Below, piece by piece: positions 8,858-17,497 of a stretch of DNA of 64,000 nt. The notes beneath the pieces are model-generated. The model searched no databases. It was not told where the DNA came from and saw only the letters and a list, made by a program, of their open reading frames with translations. The translations under genes and the position numbers were made by a program. How positions within the stretch are numbered: the stretch's first letter is position 1; each line of letters opens with the position of its first letter. The DNA comes from Archaeoglobus veneficus SNP6 (GTDB lineage Archaea > Halobacteriota > Archaeoglobi > Archaeoglobales > Archaeoglobaceae). The stretch covers positions 1,596,612 to 1,660,611 of the forward strand of contig NC_015320.1 of NCBI RefSeq assembly GCF_000194625.1, read 5' to 3'.

Positions 8858-10474
8858 TCACCTCAACTCCCTGAGCCTTATATTAAGAGATGCAACGGCT
8901 ACGAGGCCAAGAATTAGCGTAATGAGGTTCTTCAGTCCGTGGTCAATCAGTGAGACTGCAAACGCAAGGCTTGCGTCCATGCCCGACATGCTCGATGCGA
9001 AGATTCCGGTCATGACCGCTTCGTACGTACCTATTCCACCCGGAGTAAGGGGTATAACCTTCGACACGTTTGCAATGGATACTGCAAGCATCACTGCCGG
9101 AAGAAATACAGGATTTGCAAACTGCGCCCCTCCAAGTCCGATGAGCACGAGGTAGCAGACGATGACGTCGATTAACCAGATTATTGCAGACTGGACGAAT
9201 ATAACTGCGGAATTCCTCATGTCCATCAGTCTCTTCGCATCCCTCGCAATTCTGCCCAGAATGTTCTCCATTCTCGAGAATGCTGCAAGTAGGGCCACTA
9301 TCACGAAAAGCATTGCCAGAGCGTAGAACGGAGATGGATTTGAGAAGCCTGTTACGGCTATAGCCACGAAAGCTATGAACACGACCGCAGCAAGGTCAAA
9401 GATTCTCTCAACTGCAAGACCTGAGATGGATGTAGTGAAGGGTACATCCCTCAGCCTGAAAACGTAGGCTCTCGCCACGTCCCCCACTCTCACAGGCGTC
9501 ACAACGTTCATTGTCTGGCTGATTGCTACGCTTTCAGTAGAGAAAACGAGCGAGACTGTGTATCCAAGCCGTGAGACTATGTATCTGAACCTCTCGCCCC
9601 TTACCACATACGACAGCGCGTAGATAACTGCAGCGAGGGTGATGTAGTAGGGATTCGCTGAGAGAAGTATGCTGACGACGTTTTCAAGTCCAACAAAAGA
9701 TGCGATGCCTGCAATAATTGAAACGGCAAGGATAATTGAAAATACAAGAAACTTTCTGCTCGATCTTGTTTCTTCCGCCCACATCTGGAAGAGCTTACCA
9801 AGCATGTAGCCCGAGTCCTTTGCAAGGCTAATCTTGCTATCTTTGCTCTGCTTCCACTCGACGGGGATCTCCTTTATTCTCAACCCTTCCCGCTGTGCGA
9901 GAACGAGCACCTCTGTGTCCCAGAACCAGTGCCTGTCTTTTGCCTTCTTACCGAGATCCAGGATTAAATCCTTCTTGAACGCCTTGAACCCACACTGGTG
10001 GTCTTTTACCTTTGAACCAAGCATGAAACGAACGAGGAAGTTGTACACCTTCGATGCAACGTTCCTTCTGACAGGCCTCTCGGCTTTGCTACCCTTTGTG
10101 AGCCTTGAGCCTATCGCAATGTCGTAGCCTTCGACGGCTATCGCATCTATGAGTTCCTTCAGGTGCTTCAGATCCGTTGAGAGATCAACGTCAACGAAGG
10201 CGACAATGCTGCCCTTTGCAGCCTCAAAAGCCCTGAGAATGGCCCCACCCTTTCCGAGCCGCTCATCTGAATGCAGGTGCCTGATTCTGTTACCGTCTGC
10301 AAGCTTTGCGGCGATTTCAGCAGTACCATCTGTGGAGCCATCCTCCGCTATAATTACCTCGTAATCGTAGCCAATCTTTTCAAGGGCCTTGATTATCTCC
10401 ATTACAGCCATTTCAAGCCTCATGGCCTCGTTATAGGCCGGCAGAACCACTGAAACTACTGGCTTCTCTTGCAT
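8858..10474 (-). CDS. GT2 glycosyltransferase fused to flippase-like membrane domain
   Basis: This 538-residue protein has a cytoplasmic GT-A glycosyltransferase of family 2 at residues 1-235: VSVVLPAYNEAMRLE at the N-terminus, IAEDGSTDGTAE, VDVDLSTDLKHL as the metal-binding DxD-type region, and KDRHWFWDTEVLVLA, as in dolichyl-phosphate glucosyl/mannosyl transferases. Residues about 240-530 form a polytopic domain of the lysylphosphatidylglycerol synthase-like flippase family (NVVTPVRVGDVARAY, PLTPGGIGTYEAVMTG). The fusion suggests coupling between transfer of a sugar to a polyprenyl phosphate and its movement across the membrane. That coupling is inference. The next gene downstream is the DUF2298 protein. 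Confidence 0.9.
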   Translation of the reverse strand: MQEKPVVSVVLPAYNEAMRLEMAVMEIIKALEKIGYDYEVIIAEDGSTDGTAEIAAKLADGNRIRHLHSDERLGKGGAILRAFEAAKGSIVAFVDVDLSTDLKHLKELIDAIAVEGYDIAIGSRLTKGSKAERPVRRNVASKVYNFLVRFMLGSKVKDHQCGFKAFKKDLILDLGKKAKDRHWFWDTEVLVLAQREGLRIKEIPVEWKQSKDSKISLAKDSGYMLGKLFQMWAEETRSSRKFLVFSIILAVSIIAGIASFVGLENVVSILLSANPYYITLAAVIYALSYVVRGERFRYIVSRLGYTVSLVFSTESVAISQTMNVVTPVRVGDVARAYVFRLRDVPFTTSISGLAVERIFDLAAVVFIAFVAIAVTGFSNPSPFYALAMLFVIVALLAAFSRMENILGRIARDAKRLMDMRNSAVIFVQSAIIWLIDVIVCYLVLIGLGGAQFANPVFLPAVMLAVSIANVSKVIPLTPGGIGTYEAVMTGIFASSMSGMDASLAFAVSLIDHGLKNLITLILGLVAVASLNIRLRELR

Positions 10475-10524
10475 CAGCCCAAGGCATTCGAAATTGTATT
10501 AAACTATTTTCAATAGGACTGTTC

Positions 10525-11406
10525 GTGAAACGCGTTCAGAGCCTGCTTGGTGTCATCATATTACTGGCGCTCTTCTACACCCTCAGGGATGACTTAGGGA
10601 AGGTTGAAGGATTTTTACCTCACTTTTTCCTTATTGCTGTCATTTCGTATTCGATACTCAACCTCCTGCTTGCGTTCAGAATCCAGTACCTTCTCCAGAA
10701 AATGGGCATCGCTGCTAACTTCGGGTGCGTTCTCGTGGCTCATCTTGGCGGGATGATCGCCGGCGACGTAACTCCCGGCAGAAGTGGCTATCTAAGCACA
10801 GCAAAGTTCCTATCGAGGTGTGGGAGTAACGTCAGCACAGCGATGGCAGCGATTCTCGCCCCACAGGGCGTGGAGTTTATCGTTAAAGGAATTGGAGCGA
10901 TGCTGGCAATAGCGTACTTTCACTCAGGCGGAGCGATTGCTGGAATAGCGATTATTGCTGTGGGGGCGATAATTCTCTGTTTGCTCTGGAGCAGGAGATT
11001 TGATAGACTGACAGGCTTCGTGGAATCAATGCCTTTGGGTAAGCACGTGCTGTCCATGAGAGAAGATGGGATGAAAATGAGGGGTTATGTTATGCAGATA
11101 CTTGCAGTCAGCCTTATCGGTTGGCTCCTCGTGGGCATTCAGTGGTACTTCGTCGGACTTTCGCTTGGAATGAAGCTGAGATTTCTGGAATACTTGCTTC
11201 TTCAGCCCCTCCTTACAGCCCTCATGTTCGTCCCCATAACACCTGCTGGCCTGGGTATAATGGAGTCTGCATCTGTTGTAGTTCTTTACATGCTTGGAGT
11301 TGAGCCATCGATTGCGGCGGTTTTTGCAGTTCTGACGAGGATCAGCGGAGTGATTGCTGATCTGCCTGGAGTTTATGCCTTTCTGGTTTCTTCAGATCAT
11401 ACGTGA
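10525..11406 (+). CDS. Flippase-like (UPF0104/LPG synthase TM region) membrane protein
   Basis: A 293-residue membrane protein with about eight transmembrane segments and the family signatures GMIAGDVTPGRSGYLSTAKFL near residues 75-95 and PITPAGLGIMESASVVVLYM near 234-253. It is divergent from the GT2-flippase fusion and resembles the membrane half of that protein, so it may be a second lipid-linked sugar transporter of the same pathway. The start is a GTG at 10525; an AT-rich element (ATTAAACT near 10498) lies about 25 bases upstream. Confidence 0.85.
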   Translation: MKRVQSLLGVIILLALFYTLRDDLGKVEGFLPHFFLIAVISYSILNLLLAFRIQYLLQKMGIAANFGCVLVAHLGGMIAGDVTPGRSGYLSTAKFLSRCGSNVSTAMAAILAPQGVEFIVKGIGAMLAIAYFHSGGAIAGIAIIAVGAIILCLLWSRRFDRLTGFVESMPLGKHVLSMREDGMKMRGYVMQILAVSLIGWLLVGIQWYFVGLSLGMKLRFLEYLLLQPLLTALMFVPITPAGLGIMESASVVVLYMLGVEPSIAAVFAVLTRISGVIADLPGVYAFLVSSDHT

Positions 11407-11449
11407 TTTTTCTCAGTATTTTTATACGAGATATGTCCCCCATATCCAC

Positions 11450-12058
11450 GTGCAACCGAGTTACGATGACACTGCAAGGAGGGGAGTCAGGCTGAGGAAG
11501 ATGAGAGATGGAGCAGTAGCTTTTCTTACAGTCGTACTAATCCTGAGCCTTGTGAAAGGTTCTGTCTTCCCTGCCATCCTCTCAGCTTTCGCCATGATTT
11601 ACGTTTGGTTTTTATTTGTCATTGCAAGAAGCGAGCCTGCCGTCAGTGATACTATGTTAAAGCTTGTAGAACTCGTCAGTCCAGATGAATGGGCCGTATA
11701 TTCTTCTTTTCCGTTCAAATATGTGACAATGAAAAAACTGGATACGTTCATTACTCTCAGAAACGAACTTCGCCTTTACGTGTGTAGAGGGGTAGAAAGG
11801 GACATGACTCCTCAGGACAGACTTGCTCTTTCATTAGGCAGAGTAGCGCGGAAAACGAGGCCGTTCAACTGCATAAACATTGAAGGGGGCTTCGTAGACA
11901 TTTCGAGAGGCAGGATTATCATCCCTCACCCGCGAGAGCGAAACAGGATGATAGAAGGTTACGGGTTTAAGGCAGTAATTCGAGGTGTTTATACAACACT
12001 GCCCGAACCAGAAGAACTCGCTTCACTTATTTCGGGGTTGACAGTAAACCTCCACTGA
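11450..12058 (+). CDS. Uncharacterised membrane protein with C-terminal soluble domain
   Basis: I do not recognise this protein. It has two adjacent hydrophobic segments (AVAFLTVVLILSLVKG and FPAILSAFAMIYVWFLFVIA) and then a soluble beta-rich region of about 130 residues, a pattern like small membrane proteins with a PH-like domain. Two starts are possible: a GTG at 11450, about 28 bases after the TATA element TTTTTATACG and therefore leaderless, or an ATG at 11501 preceded by GAGG. I give the longer form (202 residues) with little certainty. Its C-terminal LPEPEELASLISG recalls the end of the next gene. Confidence 0.6.
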   Translation: MQPSYDDTARRGVRLRKMRDGAVAFLTVVLILSLVKGSVFPAILSAFAMIYVWFLFVIARSEPAVSDTMLKLVELVSPDEWAVYSSFPFKYVTMKKLDTFITLRNELRLYVCRGVERDMTPQDRLALSLGRVARKTRPFNCINIEGGFVDISRGRIIIPHPRERNRMIEGYGFKAVIRGVYTTLPEPEELASLISGLTVNLH

Positions 12059-12173
12059 TTCTCGCTACACTCGATGTTACAGTTTGGACAGACACAGATT
12101 AAGAAGTCCGCTAAGAGACGGTTACGAGCAATAAAGCAGAAAGAACTTAAAGGGAGTGTGCGAGGAAACTGCA

Positions 12174-12806
12174 ATGGAGACCGTGAAAGCCTACTGCTTT
12201 GACAGGGGCGCTACGCTGTTTTTCGCGTTTGTTATTCTGCTCATTTTTATTCCACTTCCAATATTACTCTCTGCGAGTCTTCTTACGGTAAGCCTTCGCA
12301 TACCGGCACTGATGGCCTTGCTAATTTTCATCTACGCTCTCTACCGCCTGCCTTTACCGTTCGTTCGAAGAGCCGTTAAGGTCGAGAGCATTACGGCTAA
12401 GAAGCTTCTGGAAGTTAGCATGAGCAGAAAGGATGTTTTCAGGGCCATGTTGTGTAAATTGTGCCTGATCAGACTCGTTCCTCTGTTCATTCTCTCAGCG
12501 GTTTCATTTGTAGCCGGTCTTCTTTGTTCGTCTTACACGACGATATTTCTCTCATTCTATTTTCTTCTCTACTTTCCGTTCCTCGTCGTAGAGAGCAGGA
12601 GAAGCGTCATGCTGTGCGATGCAGGAATAGTTATCTGGCAGAACAGGATGTTGAAAAAGTGGAAGGATGTCAGATGTGAAATAGGAAAGGACTGGATATA
12701 CCTTATCCCTCCTCTGGACTTTCCCTACGTCCTGCCCCGCAGGCGGGAAGTTGAGGAAATAATTTCTGGCATACCAGATGTCAGTTGCAGGAGTTGTACG
12801 GGCTGA
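12174..12806 (+). CDS. Uncharacterised membrane protein
   Basis: A 210-residue protein with two N-terminal transmembrane segments (about 13-35 and 42-60), a basic stretch (RRAVKVESITAKKLLEVSMS), a second hydrophobic pair near 95-140 and a soluble C-terminus. The ATG at 12174 follows GCGAGGA, a plausible ribosome-binding site. The ending LPRRREVEEIISGIPDV is similar in style to the preceding gene, and both have hydrophobic pairs followed by a small beta-rich domain, so they may be distant paralogues. Function unknown. A hairpin follows the stop codon. Confidence 0.6.
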   Translation: METVKAYCFDRGATLFFAFVILLIFIPLPILLSASLLTVSLRIPALMALLIFIYALYRLPLPFVRRAVKVESITAKKLLEVSMSRKDVFRAMLCKLCLIRLVPLFILSAVSFVAGLLCSSYTTIFLSFYFLLYFPFLVVESRRSVMLCDAGIVIWQNRMLKKWKDVRCEIGKDWIYLIPPLDFPYVLPRRREVEEIISGIPDVSCRSCTG

Positions 12807-12837
12807 GTGTCTTTCATTTATTTCATTTATGAAACAC
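12807..12837. terminator. Hairpin between convergent genes
   Basis: GTGTCTTTCAT and ATGAAACAC face each other around a short AT-rich loop directly after the stop of the membrane-protein gene and before the end of the convergent taw2. It could end transcription in either direction. Archaeal termination usually depends on T-tracts, so the role is uncertain. Confidence 0.3.
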
Positions 12838-12853
12838 CAGATGACATCAGGGT

Positions 12854-13855
12854 TCAGTAAACGTAAGCGTCAACAACAACGTGAATAACTCCTGGCGAGT
12901 AGTTCTTTACCTTCCTGAATTTCAGAATCTTCACTTCCTTTCCTTCCCTCTCTGCAGCCTTCTTTATTCTCTCAACAGGTCTGTTGATTACTGCTTCCGG
13001 CACGGCCTCGTGGTAGTGTATTGTTCCCTCACCTTTTAACGCTCTGATCGCAACCGGTATGAACTCGTGGCAGTTGATGTGCCCCATAACAACTCTGTCC
13101 GCAATCCCTTCAGGAGTCACGTACATGGAGTCGCCGAGAATCGGGACTATTCTGCTAACTTGATTGAGCCTGATGTTTTCAAGGAGGAATCCGTATGAAT
13201 CGGGGTTTATTTCGATGGAGTAGACCTTCTTCGGTCTTGAATGGACAGACATCGGGATGGAGAAGTAGCCGATGCCAGCAAACATGTCGACAACGACCTC
13301 GCCGTCTTCAACGATTCTTGCCATCCTCATCCTTTCCGCCTGATTTCCGGGACTGAACATCACCTTCGTTACGTCGAGCTTGAACAGGCAGCCATTCTCT
13401 CTGTGTATGGTTTCACTCCCATCGCCGGCAATAAGCTCAACCCTCGGCCTTCTGAGCATACCTTTCTTGCCGTAATCCTGCCATACAGCCCTGCAGTGGG
13501 GGTGGATTTGGAGGAGCGTCTTTCCTATCAACTGTCTGTAATCTCTGAGTTCATCTGTTATCTTGATGAGGATTATGTCTCCGATAATCTTGTACCTTCT
13601 CGGAATGTACTCGTGGAGGTCTTCGGGAATCTTCCTGCTCAAAATCTCGAAGAGGTCTTTACTTTTCGCAAAAACAGGATTTTGCTGCTCGATAATCTCA
13701 TAACCAGTAAAGAGGTCTTCAAATCCGTCGTATATTGGTATTTCCACATACTCCCCTCTGCAAACGACGAGCCTGTTCTTGTCCTTCGCTCCACTTCTCT
13801 CTGCGAGCCTTCTGATCTCCTCGGCCTTCTCCTTTGGCACCCTTACTGCCTTCAT
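12854..13855 (-). CDS. taw2: tRNA wyosine aminocarboxypropyltransferase Taw2
   Basis: Taw2 transfers the aminocarboxypropyl group of S-adenosylmethionine to C7 of demethylwyosine (imG-14) at position 37 of tRNA-Phe. The 333-residue protein has a Trm5-like architecture with a Rossmann domain: KVMFSPGNQAERMRMA, VVDMFAGIGYFSIPM near residues 188-202, SIEINPDSYGFLLENI and GTIHYHEAVPE. In place of the NLP/NPP motif of Trm5 methyltransferases it has VVMGHINCHEF, which is the Taw2 pattern and is my reason for not calling it trm5. Its ATG overlaps the nmd3 stop as ATGA, so the two are co-translated. Confidence 0.82.
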   Translation of the reverse strand: MKAVRVPKEKAEEIRRLAERSGAKDKNRLVVCRGEYVEIPIYDGFEDLFTGYEIIEQQNPVFAKSKDLFEILSRKIPEDLHEYIPRRYKIIGDIILIKITDELRDYRQLIGKTLLQIHPHCRAVWQDYGKKGMLRRPRVELIAGDGSETIHRENGCLFKLDVTKVMFSPGNQAERMRMARIVEDGEVVVDMFAGIGYFSIPMSVHSRPKKVYSIEINPDSYGFLLENIRLNQVSRIVPILGDSMYVTPEGIADRVVMGHINCHEFIPVAIRALKGEGTIHYHEAVPEAVINRPVERIKKAAEREGKEVKILKFRKVKNYSPGVIHVVVDAYVY

Positions 13856-14847
13856 ACTCGCATAAGCTCTTCGGGAATTACGTAAACTCTGCCTTCGTAC
13901 TCGAACGTGTAAACTTCGTCTCCCGGCCTGAAGCTTGCCTTCGGTCTGACTGCTGTAACGACCTCGTGCGTTACGGGATGTAGGACTTCTATCGCTGCAG
14001 CGTCAACGTTTATTACTACGCTTTTCACAACATCGCTGCTCCTTGCAACGAGTTTCGGCTTTTTGAGGTTGATGGTCTCACCGCTCTCTATCGACACACT
14101 CTTTCCAAGCCTCGGATTCGTCACCACTGCGAGCCTGCCATCTTGCTCGACGATGTCTCCCTTTCTGTAGGCAGGGAGCCTTACGGAATATGTGAACCTG
14201 TACACGTCCCTTCCATCCTTCCTGCCGGAGATTTTCTTACTCTCCGTAATAGCTCCGCCAAGCTCCTCAGCAATCCTTCTTGATATCTTTCTCCCAATAT
14301 TTCTGTCCCCAATGTAGTAGTCTATGCCCTCCTTCCTTTCTACAATCTTGCTTATGAAGGCTTTCATGTTCTCCCGCTCTTTGTCCAGCACAGCCTCAAT
14401 AATTTCTCTCACTGCCCTGAACTCCTCTTCCTCGATATCTCTTCCGTCAGCTCTAACCTGTACTATCGACTCGTAGTAACCTCCCGCTTCCCTGCTACAC
14501 CTCTGGCAGATTTCGCGCGTAACCCTGGCCTCAAAGGTTTTGCTCACCTCGACGCCTTCGCCCCAGAGGCTGCCTGAGATGTGAACGATGTACTTTCCGC
14601 CCTCCTTTCCGACTTCGACATCACTAACTTCGAAATCCGGATGAACGCGGAGGGATGAGTAAAGCGCATCAGTCAGAGCTTCATCATAGCCAACGCTCTT
14701 CCATCTGCCGCCAATTCTGAAGAATCCGCATCTTGGACATGTGGTTAGTCTGATAATGTCATCTAACCATACAATCTCGTTTCTCTCAATATAGCAACTT
14801 GCGCAGATCGTCGAGCTGCTCTCTTTTCCACACACTGCACACCTCAT
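13852..14847 (-). CDS. nmd3: NMD3-related ribosome protein
   Basis: Archaeal NMD3 is the homologue of the eukaryotic adaptor that exports 60S subunits; in archaea it probably works in late maturation of the large ribosomal subunit. The protein (331 residues from the ATG at 14847) has two zinc-binding CxxC pairs at the start (CAVCGKES...CASCYIER), a third and fourth pair (CPRCG and later CQRCSREAGGYY) and a beta-rich C-terminal half. A GTG at 14859 gives four extra residues. A TATA element TTTTTATACC lies upstream at a distance that fits a leaderless message from either codon. It is linked to taw2 by an ATGA overlap. Confidence 0.9.
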   Translation of the reverse strand: MRCAVCGKESSSTICASCYIERNEIVWLDDIIRLTTCPRCGFFRIGGRWKSVGYDEALTDALYSSLRVHPDFEVSDVEVGKEGGKYIVHISGSLWGEGVEVSKTFEARVTREICQRCSREAGGYYESIVQVRADGRDIEEEEFRAVREIIEAVLDKERENMKAFISKIVERKEGIDYYIGDRNIGRKISRRIAEELGGAITESKKISGRKDGRDVYRFTYSVRLPAYRKGDIVEQDGRLAVVTNPRLGKSVSIESGETINLKKPKLVARSSDVVKSVVINVDAAAIEVLHPVTHEVVTAVRPKASFRPGDEVYTFEYEGRVYVIPEELMRV

Positions 14848-14967
14848 GCAACTTTTCACTCTATTAGGGTTGGTATAAAAATGTGCGCGTGGTGCCTGGC
14901 GAGGATATGTAAGTGATATGGAAAGATCACAATAAACCAGGAAAAATAAAAATTATTGAATTCTAAA

Positions 14968-15711
14968 TCAGGCGAATGCATATACAATGTGCACGCTCGC
15001 CCTAACTTCAACCTCTGATGGGGCTATGGGAGTGGGAACAGCCTCCATCACCTCCGCCTTTACCGGATACGGTACGACGGATGGATAGTAGACATCTCCA
15101 ATTGATATCCTGACGGGGTAGTAGCTATCCACACTCATTTCTTCCGCTACTGCTTCAACTTTTTCACTCGCACTTCTTACGGCCTTCTTCAGAGCCTCTT
15201 TGTATAGCTCGCTCCTTCTCTCCTCGGAAAGCTGGAAGTAAATGGACACTATCCTGTTCGCCCCACCCCGTACGGCAGCATCAATGACACTTCCAGCCTT
15301 TGAAGGATTGCACGTAACTTCAACCGTATTCGAAACTCTGTAGCCGACTATCTCGCTTCTCTGCTTTTTTATGATCCCGTCGCTTTCCTCAACCCACTCG
15401 TAGATGGGTTCGATGGAGTAAGATCTCGTTTTTATCGCCTCTTCTCCCACGACTGACATTATCTCCTTAAAAACTGCGTTCATCCTTTCTGCATTCAGCT
15501 CCGCTGCCTTGCTGGCGTTTTTTGCCTCGGTTACAACGGAAATGGCTACGTGAGCTTCGTCTGGCTCGGCTTTCACAACTCCCGTTCCGGTAACACTAAT
15601 GGTTTTGTTGAAGTTCTGACTCGTCGCTATAGACTGTGAGCCGGACACTGCTACAATAGCCAGAACGAGCGCCAATACTGCCGCGAGCAGGAACTTCTTT
15701 CCGGTCTCCAT
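14968..15711 (-). CDS. SIMPL-domain (DUF541) exported protein
   Basis: A 247-residue secreted protein with an N-terminal signal or anchor segment (KFLLAAVLALVLAIVAVSGS) and one SIMPL domain. The family pattern is clear: ISVTGTGVVKAEPDEAHVAISV near residues 38-59, AAELNAERMNAVFKEI, IVGYRVSNTVEVTC and ALKKAVRSASEKVEAVAEEM. SIMPL proteins occur at cell surfaces across bacteria and archaea; the molecular role in archaea is not established. It is monocistronic by position, divergent from the next gene. Confidence 0.88.
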   Translation of the reverse strand: METGKKFLLAAVLALVLAIVAVSGSQSIATSQNFNKTISVTGTGVVKAEPDEAHVAISVVTEAKNASKAAELNAERMNAVFKEIMSVVGEEAIKTRSYSIEPIYEWVEESDGIIKKQRSEIVGYRVSNTVEVTCNPSKAGSVIDAAVRGGANRIVSIYFQLSEERRSELYKEALKKAVRSASEKVEAVAEEMSVDSYYPVRISIGDVYYPSVVPYPVKAEVMEAVPTPIAPSEVEVRASVHIVYAFA

Positions 15712-15830
15712 AGCTCTGCTTGATCATCAACGTTTTAAACCATTTTATTTTGTTATAAATAATTTAAGTGTAAAATCTAAACCCAAAATTCGGGGAAAAG
15801 ACAAAATAAGTGGAGGAGTAAGAAAGCAGG

Positions 15831-16715
15831 ATGCTTGTGGTGTTTGTGTCTCATAGGGTGGAATTTCTCCCGCTCTTCGAGGAAGAGGCAAAGAAGTGGG
15901 ATACAATAATTCTCGAGGAACCAAGGAGCAGGGAGCTTGATGAACTTTTTAAGGGCAAAATGGGTGTCGATGAGTACGCGAAGTGGCTCGACACGCCTTT
16001 CCCTCTCTTCACCCGCCGCCAGGCGGAGATGCTCGTAAGACTCCACAGAATGGGGAAACGTATACTGGAAGTAGAACCCTATCTTCAGGTAATAGAGGGG
16101 ATACACGACGCTGTGGAGAGAGGGCAGTTTGAGGAGTACGTAAAGGATGAGCGTGTGCAGGCTGTAAGAGAGATCGAAAGAAGAGCGACGGAAGCTTTGA
16201 TAAGATATCAGGAGGTTTTCATGCAGCGAGATTTTGACAAGCTCGTTGACGCAACGGTGAGCTTTGCGAAGGTCGATGCCGATAGGTTCAGGATGAGAGA
16301 CTACATGCGGGCAAAGGCCATAGCAGAAATTGCGGACAATAGAGCATTAATAGAGGCGGGACAGATGCACGTCATGCTGCCGGAGTACCTCCGCAGGATG
16401 GGCATTGAAGTCAAAACTCTGAATTTGCCAGAGGTTGCCGCGAGGAAGTGCGGGATTGAGTTCGTCCAGAATCCTGGGACGGTGCTTACCAGAATGTACA
16501 TCCTCGGGAAAAACGTCAGCGAGGATGAGGAGCGATTGCTCGCCGCTCAGGCTCTTGTGTACATTTCCCTTGTTGGAAAGGAGGAGATGGTGCCAACAGA
16601 GAATAGTCCATTCCCTCACCTGTTGGATGAGACTAAAGTTGCAAAGTTTGCGAGCAGACTTAGCTACGAGGACTGCAGAAGATTTTTCGAGAGGGTGTGG
16701 GGTGTTCAGAGTTAA
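15831..16715 (+). CDS. Uncharacterised protein with possible TIKI/TraB/EreA-like motif
   Basis: A 294-residue soluble protein that I cannot assign to a characterised family. Two features recall the TIKI/TraB/EreA superfamily: an N-terminal acidic segment after a beta strand (TIILEEPRSRE near residue 25) and a late RALIEAGQMHVMLPEYLRRMGIEV near 180, where GxxH follows a strand and precedes a helix. The middle is helical with many charged residues. An upstream TATA-like element (TTATAAAT near 15755) and GGAGGAG about 15 bases before the ATG indicate a real gene. A structured spacer follows the stop codon. Confidence 0.65.
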   Translation: MLVVFVSHRVEFLPLFEEEAKKWDTIILEEPRSRELDELFKGKMGVDEYAKWLDTPFPLFTRRQAEMLVRLHRMGKRILEVEPYLQVIEGIHDAVERGQFEEYVKDERVQAVREIERRATEALIRYQEVFMQRDFDKLVDATVSFAKVDADRFRMRDYMRAKAIAEIADNRALIEAGQMHVMLPEYLRRMGIEVKTLNLPEVAARKCGIEFVQNPGTVLTRMYILGKNVSEDEERLLAAQALVYISLVGKEEMVPTENSPFPHLLDETKVAKFASRLSYEDCRRFFERVWGVQS

Positions 16716-16733
16716 ACACTGAGTCTGTCATTT

Positions 16734-16779
16734 GGGCGTCAATGCCCGAAAGGATAACCCTGTCTACGCATCTATAGAC
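16734..16779. terminator. Two small hairpins in a convergent spacer
   Basis: GGGC/GCCC (16734-16747, with flanking TTT/AAA) and GTCTA/TAGAC (16762-16779) form two adjacent inverted repeats in the 89-base gap between convergent genes. They may help end transcription or mark a short RNA. There is no strong T-tract on the plus strand; an A-run after the second hairpin is a T-run for the opposite strand. Confidence 0.3.
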
Positions 16780-16804
16780 GTAAAAAATAGCGGGTCAGAA
16801 TCTT

Positions 16805-17497
16805 CTATGCTATGCCACTCCTCTCAAGCAAGTCGTCGTCCTCCAGTAAATCAAGCCCGCCATCGGCCATAACAGTTCTGTTCAGAATGATCACTCTATC
16901 TGCCACCTCGGGCACCAGCCACAGTTCATGGGTTGCGGTTATCAGTGTACCCTCGTAGTCGGATATAAAACGCAGAATCTCTCTTCTCGCTTTTCCATCG
17001 ACGTTTGCTGTCGGCTCGTCGAGCAGGAGTAGCCTTGGTTTGAGCATCAGAACGCATGCAAGAGCCACTTTTTTCTTCTCTCCACCACTCAGCCTGAAGG
17101 GGGGCTTGTGGAGGACGTTTACCAGTCCAAATTTCTCTGCAAATTCCATCGCGAGCTTTCTCGCTTCCTCTTCTGGTACATCGAGCTGGGCGGGAGTGTA
17201 GAGCAGTTCGTCCATGACGGTGGGATTGAAAAGGAAGTCGTCAGGGTTCTGGAATATTATGCCGACGTTTCTCCGCATAAAATCTCTATCGCTGGCAGGG
17301 TGCCCAAAAATTTCTATGTGGCCGGCTTTTGGCTTTATCAGTCCGGCGAGGAGGAGTAAAAACGTCGTTTTGCCCCCACCGTTCGGGCCAAGAAGGGCGA
17401 CTCTCTCACCTTCATCAATATCTATGGTGACCCCCTCAACACCCCGACTGCCGTCCGGGTAAGCATAGCTGACGTTTCTCGCAACCACTGCCTTCAT
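16805..17497 (-). CDS. cbiO: Cobalt ECF transporter ATP-binding protein CbiO
   Basis: The 230-residue ATPase of an energy-coupling-factor metal transporter. Walker A GPNGGGKTT near residue 36, Q-loop FQNPDDFLFNP (typical for ECF ATPases), signature RLSGGEKKKVALA near 137 and Walker B LLLLDEPTANVD near 157. It binds the CbiQ membrane protein and drives uptake of cobalt through CbiM. Its ATG overlaps the cbiQ stop by four bases; gene order from the promoter is cbiM, cbiN-like, cbiQ, cbiO. Confidence 0.95.
   Translation of the reverse strand: MKAVVARNVSYAYPDGSRGVEGVTIDIDEGERVALLGPNGGGKTTFLLLLAGLIKPKAGHIEIFGHPASDRDFMRRNVGIIFQNPDDFLFNPTVMDELLYTPAQLDVPEEEARKLAMEFAEKFGLVNVLHKPPFRLSGGEKKKVALACVLMLKPRLLLLDEPTANVDGKARREILRFISDYEGTLITATHELWLVPEVADRVIILNRTVMADGGLDLLEDDDLLERSGIA

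Noticed and set aside
12854-13855. Calling this gene trm5
   Set aside because: The NLP/NPP methyltransferase motif is replaced by MGHINCH and the FSPGNxxERMRM segment is Taw2-like.
13241-13885. 214-codon plus-strand frame over taw2
   Set aside because: Mirror of the taw2 coding strand; no start signal or family.
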